DNA of 6,169 nt, from assembly GCA_937895985.1 (NCBI GenBank), contig CALBKL010000395.1, positions 1 through 6,169 on the forward strand, in the 5' to 3' direction. The position numbers and the translations under genes are program-made. Source of the stretch: an uncultured Solobacterium sp. (GTDB taxonomy: Bacteria > Bacillota_I > Bacilli_A > Erysipelotrichales > Erysipelotrichaceae). Under the pieces are notes generated by a model. The model ran no database searches and had not been told where the DNA came from. It saw nothing but the letters and a program-made list of their open reading frames with translations. This document shows, in pieces, positions 1-6,169 of this stretch; positions within the stretch are counted from its first letter, which is position 1, and every line of letters begins with the position of its first letter.

Positions 1-1
1 C

Positions 2-361
2 TGTGATGGAACTGCAACCCAGAAAGTAAAGAATGCAATGGACTTTATCGTGCCTATCACAAGTGGATGGAATCGTCATGTTGGTTATATCTACTATGTT
101 CTTCATGCAGTAGTTGCAAATCTTTCGATTCCTCTTTATACAATCCAAAAAGATTATGAAGAAGTTATGAAGTATTTAAAGGCAAGTAGACAATATGGTT
201 TATTTTCCAAACCAGAAAGAGCTTTACATGCATGTATGATTTTATTAAGCTACTATGTGGGAAATAATACTTCTATTTATACTCTAACAAATGCGATTCT
301 ATATACAATTGCGTTAATAAAAGCTCTTGCACAACAAAGACAAAGATTACTACATATATAA
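2..361 (+). CDS. DUF4003-family protein, C-terminal part (5' end outside window)
   Basis: This reading frame is open from the left edge and ends at TAA 359-361, so only the last 119 residues are visible. The Met codon at 38 is internal: the codons before it (CDGTATQKVKNA) align with residues 199-210 of the complete downstream paralogue, CEGTATTKVRRT. By that alignment about 200 N-terminal residues lie outside the window. Shared landmarks are KV..xM.FI, the YVLHAVVANL helix, the IQKDYEEVM segment, YGLFS and the LHACMILLSYY helix. About half the aligned residues are identical by hand count. Copy 1 has a longer C-terminal tail than copy 2 (about 8 extra residues, rich in Lys, Arg and Gln). DUF4003 is an uncharacterised, mostly alpha-helical Firmicute family, and no signal peptide or membrane segment is seen in this part. 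The family call rests on remembered consensus, not on a search; function is unknown. Confidence 0.8.
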   Translation, partial: CDGTATQKVKNAMDFIVPITSGWNRHVGYIYYVLHAVVANLSIPLYTIQKDYEEVMKYLKASRQYGLFSKPERALHACMILLSYYVGNNTSIYTLTNAILYTIALIKALAQQRQRLLHI

Positions 362-387
362 ACAAGTCCTACAAAGGACTTGTTTTT
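361..387 (+). terminator. Rho-independent terminator after the first DUF4003 gene
   Basis: A perfect 10-bp stem, AACAAGTCCT (361-370) with AGGACTTGTT (375-384), closes a 4-nt ACAA loop and runs into a TTTTT tract (383-387). The stem begins on the last base of the TAA stop of the preceding gene, so the hairpin sits immediately at the end of translation. It separates the upstream DUF4003 gene from the unit that starts about 50 nt later. Confidence 0.9.
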
Positions 388-398
388 GATGACATTGA

Positions 399-427
399 TT
401 GAGGGAAAAGCATATTCTGCTTATAAT
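399..427 (+). promoter_or_regulatory. Predicted sigma-A-type promoter for the DUF4003-sbcD-sbcC-GNAT/HAD unit
   Basis: A -35-like TTGAGG (399-404) is separated by 17 nt from a perfect -10 hexamer TATAAT (422-427). A start point around 434 would leave a short leader of under 20 nt, just enough for the ribosome binding site AGAAGAGG (435-442), which lies 8 nt before the ATG at 451. The promoter lies directly behind the terminator at 361-387, as expected for the start of a new unit. The -10 and spacing are strong; the -35 matches 4 of 6 bases. No operator-like repeat is visible next to it. Confidence 0.75.
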
Positions 428-450
428 ATTATTCAGAAGAGGTAAATGAA

Positions 451-1380
451 ATGAATGAGTTATTATTAGAAAAATGTACAAAATTTGTAGATGATAAAAA
501 TGAACTAAGTCGTAATATCTTCTCGTTAGAGCAGGAAAATGTGGCAATCGCCTATATTTATTCTCACTTTGAAAAAGATATCAACTATGAGGCTATCAAA
601 ATTTGCGAACGAGTTATTAGTAAGTCATTCTCATTTACATCGCCTTATCGTGTTTACATGCCAAAAATATATGCTGCGATGATTGCGGCAACTGATATCG
701 AGCCAGATGAATTTATTTCTCATGCCAAGGCATTTGAGGAACAATTTAACCGTAGTTTTTCAGATAATAGTGGTCTTGGTTTATTAGCATTTACTGCGGC
801 GAGTTTACCAGGGCTTGATTATAAGAGCATTTATTATAAAGCTCTTTCCATTTATAATCAGATGAAAGATTTACATCGCTTTTTGACGAATGATACCGAT
901 GTGGTTTATGCAGGACTTCTAGCACTTTCACCAAATCTAAAGGATGATGTGGTTGATGAGCTAGTTATCATGGATGATATGTTAATTCATGAATATCGAC
1001 TTGATAATGACTATGCAAGATTATTATCTTATATCCTAGCTTTGTGTGAAGGGACAGCGACCACAAAAGTAAGACGAACAATGGAATTTATTCAATCGTC
1101 TAGTAGCAGCTTTGATCGCGCAGTAAACTATTACTATTTTGTATTGCATGCGATTTTAGCGAATCTAGGCATTTCACTTGATCGTATTCAGGAAGACTAT
1201 AAAGAAGTTATGACGTTTTTAAAATATCAAAAGGGATATGGTATCTTCTCTGAAAATGCCAAAGAGCTACATGCATGTATTCTGTTGTTAGAGTACTACG
1301 CACCAAATTCAATTACGAATTACACTTGGATTATTGCGATTCTATTTAGAATTGCACAGAATCAAACGTTACATGTCTAA
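451..1380 (+). CDS. DUF4003-family helical protein, complete
   Basis: This 309-residue protein starts at ATG 451, 8 nt after AGAAGAGG. It opens with MNELLLEKCTKFVDDKNELS, resembling the usual DUF4003 N-terminus. The rest reads as a chain of amphipathic helices. Small-residue/leucine-rich helices recur about every 40 residues: GLLAFTAASL from 108, YAGLLALSPNL from 153, YILALCEGTAT from 194, VLHAILANL from 231 and ACILLLEYY from 275. These alternate with charged, tyrosine-rich helices, suggesting a helical-repeat (solenoid-like) fold; that structural reading is inference. No signal peptide, membrane helix or catalytic motif is apparent, so it is probably cytoplasmic. It is a diverged tandem paralogue of the gene ending at 361. 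Its stop lies 16 nt before sbcD and no terminator intervenes, so it is likely the first gene of the sbcDC operon. The family is recognised from memory; its function is unknown. Confidence 0.85.
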   Translation: MNELLLEKCTKFVDDKNELSRNIFSLEQENVAIAYIYSHFEKDINYEAIKICERVISKSFSFTSPYRVYMPKIYAAMIAATDIEPDEFISHAKAFEEQFNRSFSDNSGLGLLAFTAASLPGLDYKSIYYKALSIYNQMKDLHRFLTNDTDVVYAGLLALSPNLKDDVVDELVIMDDMLIHEYRLDNDYARLLSYILALCEGTATTKVRRTMEFIQSSSSSFDRAVNYYYFVLHAILANLGISLDRIQEDYKEVMTFLKYQKGYGIFSENAKELHACILLLEYYAPNSITNYTWIIAILFRIAQNQTLHV

Positions 1381-1388
1381 GGAAGAAG
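1381..1388 (+). promoter_or_regulatory. Ribosome binding site that fixes the sbcD start
   Basis: GGAAGAAG begins directly after the TAA of the DUF4003 gene and lies 8 nt before ATG 1397. It supports the start that yields MKIAHLSDLHLG, the normal SbcD N-terminus. The in-frame ATGs at 1334 and 1373 lie upstream of this site, inside the preceding gene. Confidence 0.8.
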
Positions 1389-1396
1389 TGGTCAAT

Positions 1397-2536
1397 ATGA
1401 AAATTGCACATTTATCAGACCTTCATTTAGGGAAAAGACTCAAGGAATATTCGCTAATCGAAGATCAAAAGTACATTTTGCGACAAATCATTGACATTCT
1501 AAAACAAGAAAAAGTGACTACAGTATTACTGGCTGGTGATATCTATGATACTGGTAACCCTAGTTCAGAAGCAGTCGCTCTTTTAAGCGAGTTTTTATTG
1601 GAGTTAAAGAACTTAGATATCCATGTGATGATGATTGCTGGAAACCACGATAATGGCACAAGACTTTCGTATGGGGCTGAGATATTTGTGGACTCTGATA
1701 TTCATATTACTGGAAAATATACAGGTAAGCTTGCATGCACTACCATCGAAGATGAATATGGACCAATTCATTTCTTCAGTCTTCCATATATACGTCCAAT
1801 CTACGTAAATCAATATTTAGATGAGACTGAGGCTGTAGAAGGATATACGGCAGCAGTAAAACATGCATTACAAACAGTTGAATTAAATCAACAGGAACGT
1901 AATGTAATCTTATCGCACCAATTTATTACAGGTACTGTAACCGATGAACAAGGTTCAGAGGTAAGTGTTGGTGGTACAGATAATGTGGATGGAAATGTGT
2001 TTTGTGATTTTGATTATGTTGCGTTAGGGCATATCCATCGTCCACAGACAATCTTGCGTGATACGATGCGATATTGTGGAACCCCTCTGAAATACTCTAT
2101 CGGTGAAGCAAATACAACAAAATCAGTTACTATCATCGATATGAAAGAGAAAGGGAATACAACAGTTTATACGGTTGATTTAAAACCGCTACGTGATGTC
2201 GTTGTCATTAAGGATACCTTTGCGAATATTCTACAAAGAAAGAATACTGAGAACGACGACTATGTATACTTTCAACTACAAGATGAGCGCATGGTATTTG
2301 ACGCAATGAATACACTGCGTTTGCGCTACCCGAATATCCTGGGAATTTCGTATCCAAATTCTACGTATGAACAAAGCGAACAAGGCATTAGTTATACAAA
2401 ACAAAAGAATCAAACACCACAAGAAATCTTTGGTGACTTCTTCGCACAATATACAGGCCATGCGCTAGATGATACACAAGAAAAGATCTTAGATGAACTT
2501 GTGACAAGAATATGGAAAGAGGGGGATGAAGAATGA
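1397..2536 (+). CDS. sbcD: Exonuclease subunit SbcD (Mre11-like)
   Basis: This 379-residue protein is the metal-dependent nuclease subunit of the SbcCD complex, which acts in the cytoplasm on hairpins, cruciform-derived structures and protein-blocked double-strand ends. The calcineurin-like phosphoesterase motifs are all present: D8-L-H10 in MKIAHLSDLHLG, G47-D48 in LLAGDIYD, G82-N-H-D85 in IAGNHD, H174 in LSHQF, and G211-H-I-H214 in ALGHIHRPQ. These supply the ligands expected for two Mn2+ ions and the catalytic His. GTPLKYS (228-234) matches the usual end of the catalytic domain. The C-terminal third (about 265-379) fits the capping and SbcC-binding region. Length is typical for the family. 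The start at 1397 is chosen from the Shine-Dalgarno at 1381-1388 and family alignment. The gene ends in an ATGA overlap with sbcC, which implies translational coupling. Confidence 0.96.
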   Translation: MKIAHLSDLHLGKRLKEYSLIEDQKYILRQIIDILKQEKVTTVLLAGDIYDTGNPSSEAVALLSEFLLELKNLDIHVMMIAGNHDNGTRLSYGAEIFVDSDIHITGKYTGKLACTTIEDEYGPIHFFSLPYIRPIYVNQYLDETEAVEGYTAAVKHALQTVELNQQERNVILSHQFITGTVTDEQGSEVSVGGTDNVDGNVFCDFDYVALGHIHRPQTILRDTMRYCGTPLKYSIGEANTTKSVTIIDMKEKGNTTVYTVDLKPLRDVVVIKDTFANILQRKNTENDDYVYFQLQDERMVFDAMNTLRLRYPNILGISYPNSTYEQSEQGISYTKQKNQTPQEIFGDFFAQYTGHALDDTQEKILDELVTRIWKEGDEE

Positions 2537-5346
2537 GACCAATCAAATTAGTACTCTCCGCCTTTGGACCATACGCATCCAAGATTGAACTTAATCTTTC
2601 AAAGTTAGGTGAAAATGGAGTTTATCTAATTACTGGTGATACTGGTGCGGGTAAAACTACTATTTTTGATGCGATTACTTTCGCTCTATTTGGTAAGCCA
2701 AGTGGAGACATTCGTGATGTAAAAACGTTGCGAAGTGAATACGCAAAAGAAGAGATTGAAACCTATGTAGAATTAGATTTTATTTATCATAGCGAGGAAT
2801 ACCATATCTATCGACGTCCTGAGTATAGCTATACACATGTACAAAAGAATGGTGAAGTAAAACAGCGTAGCAAATCAGCAGATGCATATCTTATTTTGCC
2901 AAACGGTGAACGTATCGTAAAACCGACTGAAGTTACCAAGCAGGTTGAACAACTACTTGGTATGAAGAGAGACCAATTCCGTCAGATTGCAATGATTGCA
3001 CAGGGAAGCTTCCTCGAAATTTTAAATGCGGACACAAAAGAACGTGGAAAGCTATTTGAAAAAGTATTCATGACAAGTAAGTACTCTATCCTCATGGATC
3101 GTTTAAATCAAATGGCAAAGGAAGGTACTACAAAGCTAAATGAGGCTAAACTGCGTTTGCAACAAATCATCAGTGATATTCGTGTTCCTGTAATCTTACA
3201 AGAAGAATACGAACAGATACTAGAAACATTTGCGATGGATGATATACAGCCAGTATATGATTTGTTGGATAAGATTATCGCAAATGCAAAAGAAGAAATA
3301 ATAACCCTTCAAAGACAAAAAGATCAAATCCAAAAACAATTACAGAAATCTCGCAAGGAAGAAGCAGAAAAAGCCAAACAACTACAAGATCTTCTCTTGC
3401 TTGGGAAACTGATAAGCGAAAAACCTGCTAAAGAAGAAAGAGTAAGTTACTTTGAAGACAAGTTAAAGGTTGATGGTGAAAAGTTTAAACTTCAGATAGA
3501 TGTCCTAAAGAAGGAACAGGTTCAAATTGAACATGAACTTCCTGAATATGCCCGCCTAACGGAATTGATAACAAAATTATCAGAAATCAAAAAACAACTA
3601 TCTTCTGTAAAAAAGGATTTAGAAGCGAAAACTAGTTTAAAGAAACAATTAGATGAAGATATCGCTTTGAAGCAAAAGGAGTTACAGACATTAACAAATT
3701 GTGAAGTGTCTTTGAATAAACTTACGATAAAGGAAGAAGAATTGCAAAAAAAGATATCTGCTTTTTATCATGCAAGCATGACACAAAAAGAATATCAAAT
3801 TGCAGTAGAAGATTTAAAGAAAAAAACAATATCTCTGCAAAATACTACAGATATGAAAGCAGATATTCAAAAGCAGTATGATGATGCACAAGTATCCTAT
3901 TTCGCAAATCAAGTAGGATTACTGGCTTCAAGATTAAACAAAGGCGAACCGTGCCCTGTATGTGGTTCTTTAGAACATCCGCATCCTGCAAGTCATAGTG
4001 ACAAACTTGTTACACAAGAAGAAATTAATCGATATAAAAAGAAAGTGGATCAAGCTGAAAAAGAATACCAACTGGCTAGTAAAGCATGTGCAGATGCAAA
4101 TCTTAAGATGAGTTCATTGAAAAATGAATTAGATTTAGTGTTGAAGTCTGTTACGGAACAAGTTATTCCAATTGAAGATGTACAGATGTTTATTGATGAA
4201 CATACAGTACAACTAAAAAATGAACAAGAAGAAATATCAACACATATTAAGCAACTACAATTGCAGTCAAAACGTTATCAGGAATTACTAAAACTGATTC
4301 CACAGTTACAACAAAAATTAACTGTTGTATCTGACGAAGTAAATCAGAATGAAATTACACAGGCAAAGTTATCTGTTGAACATGAGCAGATTCAAAAACA
4401 AGTAGCAGAGATTACTGGAAAGTTGAAGTATTCTTCTGAAACAGAAGCGAAGAATCGTGTATCTACGATCACAAAACAGATTTTAGAATACCAACAACAA
4501 ATCAATCAGTTAACAAATGTTACTAAACAGGCAACGGATGAATTAGTGTATATAAATGCACAGATTGATATGTTGAAGGAAAAGGTATCTATATCCATTG
4601 AAGAGATTCCACTACAGCAAAACCAACTGAAATCACTTCAAGTTGAAATTGAAAATCTACAAGTTCAACAGGAAGAAAACCTAAAGAATATTCACAATGC
4701 GCAGTTGTATGAAACTGATGCACAAGACATGAAACAGAAAATCAAATTTGAACATGAGACATATCAAACAAAATTATCTCGCTATAGCAGCCTGAAGGAA
4801 CTTGCGGATGTCGCAATGGGGAATGGTCGTTCTAGTAAAGAGAAAATTACTTTACAAGAATATGTTCAGATTGCCTACCTCGATCGTATGATTCATAAGG
4901 CAAATGAGCGTTATTTATCGATGTCTAATCAACAATATCAACTTGTACGTAGTGCAGGTGTGAAAGATAAGAGAAGCCATGAAGCATTAGATTTAGATGT
5001 CATTGACTATACGAATGGTTCAGTGCGTCCAGTTAGTTCTTTGTCAGGTGGTGAATCATTTATCGCATCTCTTGCCTTGGCGTTAGGAATGTCAGATGAA
5101 ATACAATCCCAAGCAGGTGGTATCCAAATCGATACGATGTTTATTGATGAAGGCTTTGGCACATTAGACCAAGATTCACTCAATAACGCAATACAGACAC
5201 TAACAAATTTGTCTGGAGAAAATCGACTAGTAGGTATTATTTCACACGTCAAAGAGTTAAAGGAGCGTATCCATAAAGGTATTATCGTAACTAAAGATTT
5301 ACATGGAAGTCATGGCTCTATTGCGAAAGTAATCAAGGAGGAATAA
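2533..5346 (+). CDS. sbcC: Exonuclease subunit SbcC (Rad50-like ATPase)
   Basis: This 937-residue SMC-like ATPase partners SbcD. The N-terminal head carries Walker A G35-DTGAG-K41-T42 and a Q-loop Gln157 in MIAQGSFLEIL. A long Gln/Lys/Glu-rich coiled coil (roughly 185-465) leads to the zinc hook C474-P-V-C477, followed by GSLEHPHPA. A returning coiled coil (about 485-750) follows. The C-terminal head has ITLQEYVQ (772-779), the ABC signature LSGGES (837-842), Walker B with D872 and E873 in DTMFIDEGFG, a D-loop at L878-D879 and the H-loop His905 in IISH. All functional residues expected for ATP-driven head closure are intact, and the hook Cys pair should bridge two molecules through Zn2+. It is slightly shorter than the roughly 1000-1050 residues of many SbcC proteins, which suggests shorter coils. 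Ribosome binding site AAAGAGGGGG (2516-2525) sits within the end of sbcD, 7 nt before ATG 2533. Confidence 0.97.
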   Translation: MRPIKLVLSAFGPYASKIELNLSKLGENGVYLITGDTGAGKTTIFDAITFALFGKPSGDIRDVKTLRSEYAKEEIETYVELDFIYHSEEYHIYRRPEYSYTHVQKNGEVKQRSKSADAYLILPNGERIVKPTEVTKQVEQLLGMKRDQFRQIAMIAQGSFLEILNADTKERGKLFEKVFMTSKYSILMDRLNQMAKEGTTKLNEAKLRLQQIISDIRVPVILQEEYEQILETFAMDDIQPVYDLLDKIIANAKEEIITLQRQKDQIQKQLQKSRKEEAEKAKQLQDLLLLGKLISEKPAKEERVSYFEDKLKVDGEKFKLQIDVLKKEQVQIEHELPEYARLTELITKLSEIKKQLSSVKKDLEAKTSLKKQLDEDIALKQKELQTLTNCEVSLNKLTIKEEELQKKISAFYHASMTQKEYQIAVEDLKKKTISLQNTTDMKADIQKQYDDAQVSYFANQVGLLASRLNKGEPCPVCGSLEHPHPASHSDKLVTQEEINRYKKKVDQAEKEYQLASKACADANLKMSSLKNELDLVLKSVTEQVIPIEDVQMFIDEHTVQLKNEQEEISTHIKQLQLQSKRYQELLKLIPQLQQKLTVVSDEVNQNEITQAKLSVEHEQIQKQVAEITGKLKYSSETEAKNRVSTITKQILEYQQQINQLTNVTKQATDELVYINAQIDMLKEKVSISIEEIPLQQNQLKSLQVEIENLQVQQEENLKNIHNAQLYETDAQDMKQKIKFEHETYQTKLSRYSSLKELADVAMGNGRSSKEKITLQEYVQIAYLDRMIHKANERYLSMSNQQYQLVRSAGVKDKRSHEALDLDVIDYTNGSVRPVSSLSGGESFIASLALALGMSDEIQSQAGGIQIDTMFIDEGFGTLDQDSLNNAIQTLTNLSGENRLVGIISHVKELKERIHKGIIVTKDLHGSHGSIAKVIKEE
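5335..5341 (+). promoter_or_regulatory. Strong ribosome binding site of the GNAT-HAD gene, inside the end of sbcC
   Basis: AAGGAGG is a near-consensus Shine-Dalgarno located in the last codons of sbcC, 7 nt before ATG 5349. It fixes that start and shows that the gene is read from the same message as sbcC, since only 2 nt separate the sbcC stop (5344-5346) from the ATG. Confidence 0.9.
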
Positions 5347-5348
5347 AT

Positions 5349-6169
5349 ATGTTAGAAATACGGGAATTAAATTGGCAAGATGCGGATGCTATATACCAGG
5401 TGTTCAAAGATTTACCAGAAGATGAAAATGGCTTTATGAATCCATATCATGGAATTGATAAAGAAACATTCATGCATGAAACAATGCTAAAACTAATTGA
5501 TACCGCAAGTGGTATCAATTTAAAACCTGGCTATGTGCCACAAACATATTATTTCCTGTGGGAAGATAATCATATTGTTGGTATATATAAGTTAAGACAT
5601 TATCTCAATGAAAATTTGAGAAATGGATCAGGTCATATCGGTTATGGTATTTTACCAGCATATCGAAACCAAGGCTATGCAAAGAAAGGATTAGCACTAT
5701 TATTGGATATCGCAAAAGATGTGATTCGTGAGGATGAAATTTATATGGCATCCCACAAAGATAATCCAGCCTCTCTACATGTCCAACTGGCAAATGGGGC
5801 ATATATCCACCATGATGATGAAGAAGAGGTTTACACAAGGCTACCAATTAAACCAATCCATGCATGTATATGGGATTTAGATGGGACATTGCTAGATTCC
5901 TATGATGTAATTCTAGATAGTTTACAGGAAACAATGAAACATTACGGTCATACATATGACCGTGAATATCTTCGTAAATATGTCATACTGCATTCTGTAC
6001 ATCAATTTATTCTTGAATTTGCAGAGAAAGAAGGATTGCAGTTTGAAATGGTGTATCAGTATTACATAACTTTACAGGATGCAGGTAATGATAAAGTAAA
6101 GTTAATCAAAAATGCTAAACAAACGCTGCAGTTATTAAAACGTAAGGGTGTTAGAAATTATGTATACAC
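5349..6169 (+). CDS. GNAT acetyltransferase - HAD hydrolase fusion, 3' end outside window
   Basis: The first 273 codons are visible and the frame is open at the right edge. Residues 1-168 form a GNAT N-acetyltransferase domain resembling the COG3981 type: HIVGIYKLRHYLNE (75-88), the strand HIGYGILPAYR (96-106), the acetyl-CoA loop R106-NQGYAKKG, and the late segment DNPASLHVQLANGAYI (138-153). The acceptor substrate is unknown. With only a few residues of linker, a second domain begins at about 170: IWDLDGTLLDSY (174-185) is HAD motif I, with nucleophile D176 and acid D178. The helical cap region follows (about 186-260), and KGVRNYVYT reaches HAD motif II. Its Thr274 is split by the edge, but AC plus any base encodes Thr. 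The cap and sequence style suggest a phosphoglycolate-phosphatase-like HAD-IA enzyme. No in-frame ATG lies between residue 133 and motif I, so the HAD part is not a separate gene. Motifs III and IV are not visible. It is likely the last or a later gene of the sbcDC operon. Confidence 0.88.
   Translation, partial: MLEIRELNWQDADAIYQVFKDLPEDENGFMNPYHGIDKETFMHETMLKLIDTASGINLKPGYVPQTYYFLWEDNHIVGIYKLRHYLNENLRNGSGHIGYGILPAYRNQGYAKKGLALLLDIAKDVIREDEIYMASHKDNPASLHVQLANGAYIHHDDEEEVYTRLPIKPIHACIWDLDGTLLDSYDVILDSLQETMKHYGHTYDREYLRKYVILHSVHQFILEFAEKEGLQFEMVYQYYITLQDAGNDKVKLIKNAKQTLQLLKRKGVRNYVY
5495..5520. repeat. Perfect 10-bp inverted repeat inside the GNAT coding region
   Basis: AATTGATACC (5495-5504) and GGTATCAATT (5511-5520) are exact reverse complements separated by the 6-nt spacer GCAAGT. 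The repeat lies within codons for LIDTASGINL of the GNAT domain. No T-tract follows, so it is not a standard terminator. It could form an mRNA hairpin, be an operator-like palindrome for a dimeric regulator, or be chance; the sequence alone does not decide. Confidence 0.6.

Noticed and set aside
38..361. The ATG at 38 as the start of a small 107-residue gene
   Set aside because: The frame is open to the left edge, the upstream codons align with the internal region of the downstream paralogue, and no ribosome binding site precedes it.
395..427. TTGATT at 395-400 as the -35 element
   Set aside because: It would leave a 21-nt spacer to TATAAT. TTGAGG at 399-404 gives the standard 17 nt.
1334..1396. 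Possible longer SbcD starting at ATG 1334 or ATG 1373
   Set aside because: Both lie inside the DUF4003 gene, lack a suitably placed ribosome binding site and add residues upstream of the standard MKIAHLSDLHLG start. ATG 1397 has GGAAGAAG 8 nt upstream.
2533..5346. A Rad50/SMC-like defence ATPase instead of housekeeping SbcC
   Set aside because: The sbcD partner, the CPVC hook with GSLEHPHPA, the MIAQGSFLEIL Q-loop region and the LQEYV segment are all standard for SbcC, and no defence genes surround it.
5605..5847. Minus-strand 80-codon open frame opposite the GNAT domain
   Set aside because: It lies fully antisense to a well-supported coding region, has no recognisable domain and no clear ribosome binding site. 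The other short minus-strand frames at 350-547, 1613-1813, 2276-2582 and 5007-5252 fail for the same reasons.
227..5869. The 11-mer CATGCATGTAT occurring at 227-237, 1270-1280 and 5859-5869
   Set aside because: Each copy is read as His-Ala-Cys plus the start of an Ile or Met codon. Two are homologous positions in the DUF4003 paralogues, and the third lies in the HAD domain with no flanking similarity, so it looks like shared codon use rather than a regulatory repeat.

Overview
The window is AT-rich DNA with classical AGGAGG-type ribosome binding sites, tightly packed co-directional genes and a TTGAGG-N17-TATAAT type promoter. Together with the protein families present (DUF4003 helical proteins, and an SbcC with a CPVC hook followed by GSLEHPHPA), this points to a low-GC Firmicute (Bacillota). 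An Erysipelotrichia-like gut bacterium is a guess from overall style only; no taxonomic marker is present.

Layout, all genes on the + strand: (1) positions 2-361 hold the C-terminal part of a DUF4003-family protein, ended by an intrinsic terminator at 361-387 that overlaps its stop codon. (2) A promoter at 399-427 starts a new transcription unit. (3) 451-1380 is a complete second DUF4003-family protein, a diverged tandem paralogue of the first. (4) 1397-2536 is sbcD, the nuclease subunit of the SbcCD (Mre11-Rad50-like) DNA repair complex. (5) 2533-5346 is sbcC, its SMC-like ATPase subunit, overlapping sbcD by ATGA. (6) 5349 to the right edge is an in-frame fusion of a GNAT acetyltransferase and a HAD-superfamily hydrolase, cut off by the window end. 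Gaps inside the unit are 16 nt, -4 nt and 2 nt, so genes 3-6 very probably form one operon.

SbcD and SbcC work together: SbcC dimerises through its zinc hook and ATPase heads, and SbcD cleaves hairpins, blocked ends and other abnormal DNA ends with Mn2+/Mg2+. All motifs needed for activity are present in both. The flanking DUF4003 protein and the GNAT-HAD fusion have no known link to DNA repair. Their co-transcription with sbcDC is the main oddity here, but it may simply be genomic convenience. I see no mobile element, CRISPR array or RNA gene, and no clear evidence of a new defence or other novel system; the most unusual items are the GNAT-HAD fusion, the tandem DUF4003 pair at the operon boundary, and a perfect 10-bp inverted repeat inside the GNAT coding region.
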